The position numbers and the translations under genes are program-made. Below are positions 1 to 4,859 of a DNA stretch of 7,921 nt, piece by piece (position 1 is the first letter of the stretch; each line of letters starts with the position of its first letter). The stretch is from Alphaproteobacteria bacterium (lineage in GTDB: Bacteria; Pseudomonadota; Alphaproteobacteria; JAEULC01), in assembly GCA_020851015.1 (NCBI GenBank), contig JADZDN010000265.1:1-7921 (forward strand), given 5' to 3'. The notes below the pieces were generated by a model. The model was given only the letters and a program-made list of their open reading frames with translations, ran no database searches and was not told the origin of the DNA.

Positions 1-393
1 CAGCGGCACGCAGCCGAGATGCGTGCACACGCCGACCACGATCAGCCATTCCGGCTTCTTGACCCGCTCGCTGTCGGGCTTCGGATCGGGCAGGTCCTTC
101 AGGTTCACGTTTTCCGCCGAGGCGATCTCCTCGGGCGTGCGATGGCGCACGAAGACCGGCTTGCCGCGCCAGACCACCGTGATCGCCTGGCCCACCTGGA
201 CGGGCGCCAGGTTGACCTCGGTCGACGACAGCGCCAGCACGTCGGCAGCGGGATTCATGCTGCTGATGAGCGGCCACACCGCCGAGGCGGTGCCGATCGC
301 GCCGGCCGCGCCGGTCAGCAGGAACAGAAAGTCCCGGCGATTGGCGTCGTCGTGCGCGCCCGCCACAGAACCGGGTTTAGCGGTTTCCGCCAT
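1..393 (-). CDS. petA: Ubiquinol-cytochrome c reductase Rieske iron-sulfur subunit, N-terminal part (runs off the left edge)
   Basis: This is the Rieske [2Fe-2S] subunit of the cytochrome bc1 complex, which passes electrons from ubiquinol to cytochrome c1 on the periplasmic face of the inner membrane. The 131 visible residues begin at ATG 393, preceded by AAGAGG about 8 nt upstream. Residues 19-24 (RRDFLF) form a Tat-like twin-arginine motif and lead into a hydrophobic segment at about 22-45 that would act as the uncleaved membrane anchor. The soluble domain contains VWRGKPVFVRHRTPEEI and ends at the first cluster-binding box, CTHLGCVP at residues 123-130 (Cys123, His125, structural Cys128). 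The second Cys-His box and the C-terminus lie outside the window. In this family petB and petC normally follow, which would place them to the left. The gene is divergent from trmL-hemF. Identification is firm. Confidence 0.97.
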   Translation of the reverse strand, partial: MAETAKPGSVAGAHDDANRRDFLFLLTGAAGAIGTASAVWPLISSMNPAADVLALSSTEVNLAPVQVGQAITVVWRGKPVFVRHRTPEEIASAENVNLKDLPDPKPDSERVKKPEWLIVVGVCTHLGCVPL

Positions 394-531
394 AGACAAA
401 ACCTCTTGTGCAGCGCCCCCCGGCAGACTGGGCCGGGTGACGGCCATCCAGAACCATGCCTCACCACCGGCGGCGGGCGAGGATGCCCACGCGCCATGCC
501 AGCGCCGCTAAGCCCCCACGCCAGCGAGGGT

Positions 532-540
532 TGGTATAAT
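532..540 (+). promoter_or_regulatory. Extended -10 promoter candidate for trmL-hemF
   Basis: The plus strand reads TGGTATAAT, a full match to the extended -10 consensus TGnTATAAT. There is no good -35 about 17 bp upstream (the bases there are GC-rich), which is typical of extended -10 promoters. A start site near 547 would give a 5' leader of roughly 90 nt before trmL. The assignment rests on the motif and location only. Confidence 0.4.
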
Positions 541-560
541 GGAATTTGGCGGCATTGCAA
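533..560 (-). promoter_or_regulatory. Possible promoter for petA
   Basis: On the minus strand TTGCAA (560-555) and TATACC (538-533) are separated by 16 bp, an imperfect sigma-70-type pair upstream of petA. It overlaps the rightward extended -10, so the two promoters would compete for the same DNA. The leader before petA would be about 130 nt. The -10 match is mediocre, so this is tentative. Confidence 0.25.
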
Positions 561-635
561 AGACTAGTGACGCATGAACTTTAGGCGCTAAGATTGTTCG
601 CCAAACCAGCCGGATGCGCGCTTTTCTTGTTGGCA

Positions 636-1106
636 ATGCGGCTTGTCCTGTTCCAGCCCGACATTCCCCAGAACACCGGTGCAATCCTGCGCCTGGCGGC
701 GTGCCTGGGAGTCGCGGTCGACGTGATCGAGCCTTGCGGCTTCGTGTGGGACGACCGGCGATTGCGTCGGGCGGGCATGGACTACCTGGACGGCGTGGAC
801 CTGGTGCGCCATACCACTTTCGACGCCTATCTCGACGGGCGGCGCGGCGCGGCGGCGCCCGGACGGCTTGTGCTGTTGACGACGCGGGCATTGGTCAGGC
901 ATGTCGATTTCATGTTCCGCTCCGATGATTCGCTGGCGCTCGGCCGCGAGAGCGCGGGCGCGCCGGATGCGCTGCATGCCGCCGCCGATACCAGCGTGCA
1001 CATCGCGATGAAACCGGACATGCGTTCGCTCAACGTCGCGCTGGCCGCCGCCATCGTGCTGGGCGAGGCGCTGCGCCAGACCAACCTGCTTCCCGCCGCT
1101 CGATGA
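636..1106 (+). CDS. trmL: tRNA (cytidine(34)-2'-O)-methyltransferase TrmL
   Basis: This SPOUT-family enzyme transfers a methyl group from S-adenosylmethionine to the ribose 2'-OH of the wobble nucleotide of certain tRNA-Leu species. The 156-aa length matches the single-domain TrmL family (about 155-160 aa). The three SpoU signature blocks are present: [13 protein letters not shown] at residues 7-19, LGRESAGAP at 102-110 and [15 protein letters not shown] at 123-137, followed by LGEALRQ. Together the last two form the trefoil-knot cofactor site. ATG 636 was chosen because the family starts right at this MRLVLFQP sequence. An in-frame TTG at 594 would add 14 residues unlike the family, and no clear Shine-Dalgarno precedes either. 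Its stop overlaps the hemF start (ATGA at 1103-1106), implying translational coupling. Confidence 0.95.
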   Translation: MRLVLFQPDIPQNTGAILRLAACLGVAVDVIEPCGFVWDDRRLRRAGMDYLDGVDLVRHTTFDAYLDGRRGAAAPGRLVLLTTRALVRHVDFMFRSDDSLALGRESAGAPDALHAAADTSVHIAMKPDMRSLNVALAAAIVLGEALRQTNLLPAAR

Positions 1107-1987
1107 GCGAACCCGCCGCCCCATCCTCCACGCCGGAGCGGCGGCGGCGCGCCGCCGACTGGTTCGCCGAACTGCGCGACCGGATTTGCGCGGCGTTCGA
1201 GGCGATCGAGGACGAGCTGGCGACCGCCGCCCCCGCGCTGGCCGAGGGCCGGCCCGCCGGACGCTTCGAGCGCAAGGCCTGGCAGCGGCCCGACCGGGAT
1301 GGCGGCGGCGGCGTGATGTCGCTGATGCGCGGCCGGGTGTTCGAGAAGGTCGGCGTGAACGTGTCGACCGTCCAGGGCGAGTTTTCCCCCGAGTTCCGCG
1401 CGCAGATCCCCGGCGCCGCCGACGATCCGCGGTTCTGGGCCAGCGGCATCTCGCTGGTCGCCCATCTGCGTTCGCCCAAGGTGCCGGCCGTGCACATGAA
1501 CACGCGGCACATCGTGACCACCCGCGCATGGTTCGGCGGCGGCGCGGACCTGACGCCGATGGTCCCGGTGGACGAGGATACGCGCGATTTCCACGCCGCG
1601 CTGAATTCCGCCTGCGATGCGCACGATCCCGCGTATCACCCGCGCTTCAAGAAATGGTGCGACGAATATTTCTTCCTGAAGCACCGCGGCGAGCCGCGCG
1701 GCGTGGGCGGCATCTTCTACGACAACCTGGAGAGCGGCGATTTCGAGCGCGACTTCGCCTTCACCCGCGACGTGGGCCTGGCGTTTCTCGACGTCTATCC
1801 GCGCCTCGTGCGCCGGCGCATGGCCGAGCGCTGGACCGAGGCCGACCGGCGCCACCAGCTCGCCCGCCGCGGCCGCTACGTCGAGTTCAACCTGCTCTAC
1901 GACCGCGGCACGAAATTCGGCCTGATGACCGGCGGCAATGTCGAGGCCATTCTGATGTCCCTACCGCCGGAGGCGGCTTGGCCATGA
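1103..1987 (+). CDS. hemF: Oxygen-dependent coproporphyrinogen III oxidase
   Basis: HemF converts coproporphyrinogen III to protoporphyrinogen IX by two oxidative decarboxylations using O2, in the aerobic branch of haem synthesis in the cytoplasm. The 294-aa length is normal for bacterial HemF. Conserved blocks in order are [20 protein letters not shown] (67-86), [20 protein letters not shown] (111-130) running into HMNTRHI (131-137), [10 protein letters not shown] (143-152), [10 protein letters not shown] (200-209) and [18 protein letters not shown] (257-274). The C-terminus SLPPEAAWP is of the short alphaproteobacterial kind. The first 20 residues are Arg-rich and variable. The start is fixed by the 4-nt overlap with trmL. 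Aerobic haem synthesis next to bc1 genes makes physiological sense because bc1 needs haem. The stop codon lies inside a 27-bp repeat (see that entry). Confidence 0.97.
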   Translation: MSEPAAPSSTPERRRRAADWFAELRDRICAAFEAIEDELATAAPALAEGRPAGRFERKAWQRPDRDGGGGVMSLMRGRVFEKVGVNVSTVQGEFSPEFRAQIPGAADDPRFWASGISLVAHLRSPKVPAVHMNTRHIVTTRAWFGGGADLTPMVPVDEDTRDFHAALNSACDAHDPAYHPRFKKWCDEYFFLKHRGEPRGVGGIFYDNLESGDFERDFAFTRDVGLAFLDVYPRLVRRRMAERWTEADRRHQLARRGRYVEFNLLYDRGTKFGLMTGGNVEAILMSLPPEAAWP

Positions 1988-2013
1988 CCGCCGCCCGAGG
2001 CGGCTTGGCCATG
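1961..2013 (+). repeat. 27-bp in-frame tandem repeat across the hemF stop codon
   Basis: The 17-mer GAGGCGGCTTGGCCATG occurs at 1970-1986 and again at 1997-2013, 27 bp (nine codons) apart. The similarity extends imperfectly about 9 bp upstream of each copy. In the hemF frame the first copy reads PPEAAWP-stop and the second, past the stop, reads PPEAAWPCA. Each copy contains a small hairpin: CCGCC-GGA-GGCGG at 1964-1976, and GCCGCC-CGA-GGCGGC in the second copy. The simplest reading is a local duplication of the last hemF codons, with the stop in the upstream copy. The hairpins lack a T-tract, so a terminator role is doubtful. Confidence 0.7.
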
Positions 2014-2048
2014 CGCCGGCCGCAACCCCTCGCTTCCTGGAGAGCAAC

Positions 2049-2609
2049 ATGCGCCTGCCTGTCGTGATCGCCCTCCTCGTTCTCGGCTTGGCCACGCAAG
2101 GCGCGCTGGCGCAAGTGCCGCCACCCGCCGTCAACAAGAACCTGCCGCTGTCGGCGTTCTTCGGCCTCTTCAAGGGAAGCGGCATCGCCGAGTCCGAGGA
2201 CAATCCGACGTTCCGCACCGCCATGCGCGAGACTCAGGTCGAGATCCGGCCGGCGGAGGCCGGCGGCTTCTCGGTCGCCTGGAGCACGACGGCGCCGCGC
2301 GGCAATCCCAACCAGCCCACGCAGAAGACAAAGACCACGCAGGCCGTCTTCAAGCCGGCGGCGAGGCCGGGCGTGTTCGAAGCGGCGACGCCCGCCAACC
2401 CGATCGCCGGCGGCGACCTGATGTGGGCGCGTCTGCAGCGCCAGACCTTGACCGTCTATGCCATGACCACGACCGACGACGGCCGCTACGAGATGCAAAA
2501 ATGGGAGCGCACGCTGCAGGGCACCGGAATGCTGATGGTCTACACGCGCGTCAGCGACGGCGAGGCAACGAGAAGCGTCAAGGCGCGGCTGACGAAGGAA
2601 GGGCGGTGA
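2049..2609 (+). CDS. Secreted protein of unknown function
   Basis: I do not recognise this 186-aa protein. Residues 1-21 form a classic Sec signal peptide: a short basic start (MRLP), a hydrophobic core VVIALLVLGLA, and a probable cleavage after ALA just before QVPPP. The mature part of about 165 residues has alternating hydrophobic and polar strands, with FFGLFKGSGIAESEDN near the N-terminus and TLTVYAMTTTDDGRYEMQKW near the C-terminus. This suggests a beta-rich, lipocalin-like or barrel periplasmic fold, which is inference. It has no cysteine and no transmembrane helix beyond the signal. The start ATG 2049 has GGAG at 2039-2042, a good spacing. It is 61 bp downstream of hemF on the same strand and may be co-transcribed, but nothing in the sequence links it to haem. 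Confidence 0.8.
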   Translation: MRLPVVIALLVLGLATQGALAQVPPPAVNKNLPLSAFFGLFKGSGIAESEDNPTFRTAMRETQVEIRPAEAGGFSVAWSTTAPRGNPNQPTQKTKTTQAVFKPAARPGVFEAATPANPIAGGDLMWARLQRQTLTVYAMTTTDDGRYEMQKWERTLQGTGMLMVYTRVSDGEATRSVKARLTKEGR

Positions 2610-2656
2610 AGGACGATGCGGCGGTGGAGACAGTCGATCGGCGGTAGCGTCGGAAC

Positions 2657-2682
2657 GTAGTCCTGGACGGTGGCGGGACTAC
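2657..2682. terminator. Hairpin between convergent genes, possible bidirectional terminator
   Basis: A perfect 7-bp stem, GTAGTCC (2657-2663) with GGACTAC (2676-2682), encloses a 12-nt loop. It lies between the secreted-protein gene on the plus strand and the 78-aa gene on the minus strand, and the right arm contains the latter's TAG stop (2679-2681). Neither strand has a following T-run, so it would be an atypical intrinsic terminator or simply a 3'-end stabilising hairpin. Confidence 0.4.
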
Positions 2683-2915
2683 TCCGCGGCGACGGGCCGC
2701 CCCGCCGCTGCCGAGCCGATTTTTTCCCAGATGGACGGGTTCTCGATCTGCGCCAGGATTTCGATCTCCTGGCCCTTGCGGGCGGCGCCGGACGCCGCCT
2801 CGGCCGCCGCGCGGATCGCGTCCGACCGGTTCAGATAGGTCCCGAAATCCTGCTCACCGGCCTTGATCTGCCACTCAGCGGCCGCCGTCCGCACCACGAA
2901 GTAGGTTGTCCGCAT
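2679..2915 (-). CDS. Small protein, DUF2188-like
   Basis: The product is 78 aa. The N-terminal part, MRTTYFVVRTAAAEWQIKAG, followed by a helix rich in Ala (SDAIRAAAEAASGAARKGQ) and a strand (EIEILAQ), resembles the beta-beta-alpha-beta layout of DUF2188-type small proteins (YxVVP...W.V...A...A...A). I make that link from the pattern only, and the usual central residues are diverged. No signal peptide or membrane segment is seen. ATG 2915 has GGGAG about 8 nt upstream, a good ribosome binding site. It overlaps the end of the upstream 87-aa gene by 41 nt in another frame, so the two are likely co-transcribed. The role is unknown. Confidence 0.7.
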   Translation of the reverse strand: MRTTYFVVRTAAAEWQIKAGEQDFGTYLNRSDAIRAAAEAASGAARKGQEIEILAQIENPSIWEKIGSAAAGRPVAAE

Positions 2916-3138
2916 CGGTCTTGCTCCCGGACCGCGAGGCCGGCCGCACGCGGCCGTTCCCGTTGCCTCGCAGCCGCTCCATCGATTCCTCGGCCTCGCT
3001 GATGATCTCGCGCAGGATGGCCCTGGAGCTCATGTCGGTGCAGCGCGCCCACAGCGCTTCCAGCTTCGTGGTCTCCGCGAGGTAGAACTCGACGAGCTGG
3101 TCCCTGTCGCTTTTCGAAACGCGTTGAACCGGTGCCAT
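2875..3138 (-). CDS. Small hypothetical protein (87 aa)
   Basis: I do not recognise a family. The core at residues 9-58 is predicted helical (SDRDQLVEFYLAETTKLEAL, then SRAILREIISEAEESMERLR) with heptad-like spacing of hydrophobics. The last 30 residues are polar, Gly/Arg/Ser-rich and probably disordered. They are also the part that overlaps the next gene. ATG 3138 was preferred because AGGAGG lies upstream, though at a longish 11-nt spacing, and because the family-like helical content begins soon after. In-frame alternatives are ATG 3189 and TTG 3207, which would add 17 or 23 residues but lack a well-placed ribosome site. If the sigma-54-like element at 3196-3212 is used, only the 3138 start would be transcribed. 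Its small size and overlap leave some doubt. Confidence 0.6.
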   Translation of the reverse strand: MAPVQRVSKSDRDQLVEFYLAETTKLEALWARCTDMSSRAILREIISEAEESMERLRGNGNGRVRPASRSGSKTDADNLLRGADGGR

Positions 3139-3195
3139 GGCTTTCTTGCCCTCCTGGCCGACGCCGCGTGCATTGGGCGTCGCCTCCATCAACCT

Positions 3196-3212
3196 CGCAA
3201 GTTTCAAGCCAA
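3196..3212 (-). promoter_or_regulatory. Sigma-54 (RpoN) -24/-12 promoter candidate upstream of the small-gene pair
   Basis: The minus strand reads TTGGCTTGAAACTTGCG. It keeps the invariant GG (3210-3209) and GC (3198-3197) with exactly 10 bp between them, and matches YTGGC....TTGC of the sigma-54 consensus. It differs at two of the weaker positions (A and C after TTGGC) and at the last W. Transcription would start near 3185, leaving a leader of about 47 nt before ATG 3138. No enhancer-binding site was identified, so this is a motif-level call. Confidence 0.35.
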
Positions 3213-3215
3213 GAA

Positions 3216-3323
3216 AATCTTAAGGAGTATATCTATATTTTGTAGAAGAAATGCCAAAGTCAGCTAGATATAGCGCAAAACGTTAATGTTTTCGCCCGCG
3301 CTGTCAAACTTCCAAAATGCCAA
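3216..3323. promoter_or_regulatory. AT-rich intergenic control region with palindromes and repeats
   Basis: This is the most AT-rich stretch of the window and carries no supportable gene. It contains AAAACGTTAATGTTTT at 3277-3292, a 16-bp palindrome with one mismatched pair, the right size for a dimeric regulator. It also has an inverted pair TATATCTA (3228-3235) and TAGATATA (3265-3272), and a direct repeat AAATGCCAA at 3249-3257 and 3315-3323. On the minus strand TATACT (3231-3226) is a good -10, but its -35 is weak. Since the next minus-strand genes to the left are the 87-aa and 78-aa genes, this is their likely upstream control region. The regulator is unknown. Confidence 0.5.
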
Positions 3324-3347
3324 GCTCGGAATCTTACAGTCGCTTGG
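3320..3347 (-). terminator. Weak terminator-like hairpin after the SpeE-like gene
   Basis: CCAAGC (3320-3325) pairs with GCTTGG (3342-3347), a 6-bp stem with a 16-nt loop, 13 nt past the stop of the SpeE-like gene. On the minus strand it is followed by CATTTTGG, giving a short T-run. The stem is short for a rho-independent terminator, so this is only a possibility. Confidence 0.25.
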
Positions 3348-3359
3348 GGGGAACGCAGG

Positions 3360-4109
3360 TTAACGCGGCGTGGGTTGATGCCGACGACGCCAGGGGCGAA
3401 ACCGCATTTCGTCCAGCGCGTCGGCGATGCTCTTGCGGTCACGCCGGGGGGCTACCAGAAGCGACGGCCGTTCCAGCGCCGCCCCGCGGCCGCCGACGAC
3501 AATGGCGTTGCGATCGACGTCGCCCGTTGTATCGAGAAGCTGGACCGCCAGGCCGGCTTTCGCCATGGCGGCGGCGATCGCATCGGCGGTCCGGTCGCGA
3601 TCGTTCGCCAGCAGCACGTTGACGAGGATGTGCCCGCGCGGACGCAAGCGCTTGCGGGCGATGCGGAAGAATTCTTCCGACCGCAGATGCGGCGGCACCT
3701 TGTCGCCGATGAACGCATCGACCACGAGGACATCGCAGGCACACCGGCAACGGCGCAGGAACGCGGCGCCGTCGCCGATCGCGCAGCGGATTGCGGGCGA
3801 CAGCGCGAAATACTCCCGCGCCAGCGCGAACGACACCGGATCGATGTCGACGATCGTGACGTTCCGGCCGACCCGCGACAGCATGGTGCCGAGCGTGCCG
3901 CCGCCGCAGCCGATCATCAGCACGTCGCGCGCGCGGGTCTGCAGGACCAGCCCGTAGAGTGCGTGGATGTAGTAGGACAGGCTGACCCCCGCGCTGTCCG
4001 CGTGGCTCTGCAGGCCTTCGCCCTGCATGTAGATCCGCGAGCCGCCCTTGCGGCTGCGCAGGATGGTGATCTCGCCGAAATCCCCGGCGATCCGCGCGAG
4101 CCTGCCCAC
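3360..4109 (-). CDS. Spermidine-synthase-like (SpeE-fold) SAM-binding protein
   Basis: The 249-aa product has the class I methyltransferase / polyamine synthase Rossmann fold. Glycine loop MIGCGGGTLG is at residues 65-74, the acidic ribose-binding loop VDID at 87-90, an adenine-contact IGDGAAFL at 111-118 and LVVDAFIGDKVPPHL at 128-142, where the Asp-containing segment of SpeE lies. The preceding IYMQGEGLQSHAD matches the beta-hairpin that comes before this fold in SpeE-like proteins. The polyamine-binding residues of true spermidine synthases are not evident, so the substrate is unknown. I chose GTG 4109 with GGAAG upstream. The open frame continues to 4247, but that part lies inside the hydrolase gene and is Arg-rich shadow sequence. 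The gene follows the SGNH hydrolase by 26 nt and is probably co-transcribed with it. Confidence 0.85.
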   Translation of the reverse strand: MGRLARIAGDFGEITILRSRKGGSRIYMQGEGLQSHADSAGVSLSYYIHALYGLVLQTRARDVLMIGCGGGTLGTMLSRVGRNVTIVDIDPVSFALAREYFALSPAIRCAIGDGAAFLRRCRCACDVLVVDAFIGDKVPPHLRSEEFFRIARKRLRPRGHILVNVLLANDRDRTADAIAAAMAKAGLAVQLLDTTGDVDRNAIVVGGRGAALERPSLLVAPRRDRKSIADALDEMRFRPWRRRHQPTPR

Positions 4110-4135
4110 GGGCGCTTCCGGCCGATCTCTTGGTC

Positions 4136-4774
4136 CTACGCCAGCCAGGCCTTCCAGCCCGGCCAGTCCGCGACGATGCGCGCGATCAGCGCGTAGCCCA
4201 CGCCCGCCGCGTGCACGCCGTCGCCCGCGGCGAGCGCATTGTGCCAAGCGTCGTCGTCGATCAACCGGGCGTAGAGCGGCAGGTAGGGCACGCCGAGTTC
4301 GCCCGCCAGCGCCTGGTAGGCACGGTCGAGCGCCTCGATGCGCTCGTTGCGAAAATCATAGCTAACGCCGGCCGCGGGCGTGACGCGCTGCCCGTTCTTG
4401 CGGACCGGCGCCGGGCCGACCCACAGAGTCGGCTTCCAAGCCTTGGCCTCGCTCAGCATAGCGCGCGCGATCGCGACCGAGCGGTCCTGCGGCACGCGGC
4501 GCTGCCCGTTCGCTTCGATCGCCGTGTCGTTGACGCCGAAGGCGAAGACAAGCCGTCCCTGGATGTGATCCGGCAGCCGGGCCGCGCATTCCGCGCGCCA
4601 GCGCTGCTGGATCAGGGCCGAGGTGTCGGCGCGGATGCCGAGATTGTAGAGCGTGACGTCGTGCCCTTCGGCCCAGGCGCGCCGGCACAGCCGGCCGGGC
4701 CATCCCATCAGCTCCTCGTCGGTCGTGCCGAGCGTGATGCTGTCGCCGACGAAACAGATACGAATGATCGCCAT
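4136..4774 (-). CDS. SGNH/GDSL-family hydrolase (lipase/esterase-like)
   Basis: The 212-aa protein carries all SGNH signature blocks: FVGDSITLG at residues 8-16 with nucleophile Ser12, oxyanion-hole Gly46 in NLGIRAD, GVND at 80-83 with Gly80 and Asn82, and GDGVH at 184-188 with Asp185 and His188 completing the triad. There is no signal peptide, so it should act in the cytoplasm on an ester or acyl substrate that the sequence does not reveal. The single-domain size is typical. ATG 4774 is chosen, with AAGGA about 10 nt upstream. The in-frame ATG 4834 would add a 20-residue extension read through the REP element and is rejected. It lies 85 nt beyond the CCA-transferase stop, separated by that element, and 26 nt before the SpeE-like gene. 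Confidence 0.9.
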   Translation of the reverse strand: MAIIRICFVGDSITLGTTDEELMGWPGRLCRRAWAEGHDVTLYNLGIRADTSALIQQRWRAECAARLPDHIQGRLVFAFGVNDTAIEANGQRRVPQDRSVAIARAMLSEAKAWKPTLWVGPAPVRKNGQRVTPAAGVSYDFRNERIEALDRAYQALAGELGVPYLPLYARLIDDDAWHNALAAGDGVHAAGVGYALIARIVADWPGWKAWLA

Positions 4775-4780
4775 GCGAAA

Positions 4781-4838
4781 CTCATCCTTCGACAGGCTCG
4801 GGATGAGGACCTCATGGTGAGCCTGTCGAACCATGAGG
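4781..4838. repeat. REP/BIME-like pair of hairpins
   Basis: Two hairpins lie head to head. The first has stem CTCATCC (4781-4787) / GGATGAG (4801-4807) extended by CGA (4790-4792) / TCG (4798-4800). The second has a perfect 9-bp stem, CCTCATGGT (4810-4818) / ACCATGAGG (4830-4838). Their loops are inverted copies of each other: TTCGACAGGCTC at 4788-4799 and GAGCCTGTCGAA at 4819-4830. I know the TTCGACAGGCTC core as a dispersed repeat in many proteobacterial genomes, where such pairs behave as REP/BIME elements mobilised by RAYT transposases. No RAYT gene is in this window. It sits in the gap between the CCA-transferase and the hydrolase and may stabilise or attenuate the transcript. Confidence 0.85.
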
Positions 4839-4859
4839 GTCGCGCTCTCTCCAGGCCCG

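Larger units (their letters stand above)
394..635. promoter_or_regulatory. Divergent intergenic region between petA and trmL
   Basis: This 242-bp region has no credible coding sequence and must carry the control signals for petA (leftward) and trmL-hemF (rightward). Positions 400-530 are GC-rich and show nothing I recognise. The stretch 531-600 is distinctly less GC-rich. It holds the extended -10 at 532-540 and a small palindrome, TTAG-GCG-CTAA, at 581-591. The two operons serve aerobic respiration and aerobic haem synthesis, so a shared oxygen or redox regulator is conceivable. I find no convincing FNR box. Confidence 0.5.

Noticed and set aside
19..567. Plus-strand open frames of 182 and 162 codons over the left end
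   Set aside because: They run opposite the Rieske gene, whose sequence is clearly conserved, and extend into the promoter region.
827..1855. A 342-codon open frame on the minus strand opposite trmL and hemF
   Set aside because: It is antisense to two well-conserved genes and its product is Arg/Ala/Gly/His-rich without family motifs, as expected of shadow frames in GC-rich DNA.
3251..3286. Tiny plus-strand frame MPKSARYSAKR in the AT-rich region
   Set aside because: Eleven codons with no well-placed ribosome site; AAGGAG at 3222-3227 is about 23 nt away.
3260..3442. 60-codon minus-strand frame overlapping the end of the SpeE-like gene
   Set aside because: No ribosome site or recognisable motif, and most of its length overlaps the SpeE-like coding region.
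4110..4247. N-terminal extension of the SpeE-like protein
   Set aside because: It lies inside the hydrolase gene in another frame and is Arg-rich without homology; GTG 4109 has its own ribosome site.
4775..4834. N-terminal extension of the SGNH hydrolase starting at ATG 4834
   Set aside because: The extra 20 residues are encoded by the REP-like hairpins, and the family begins at MAIIRICFVGDS.
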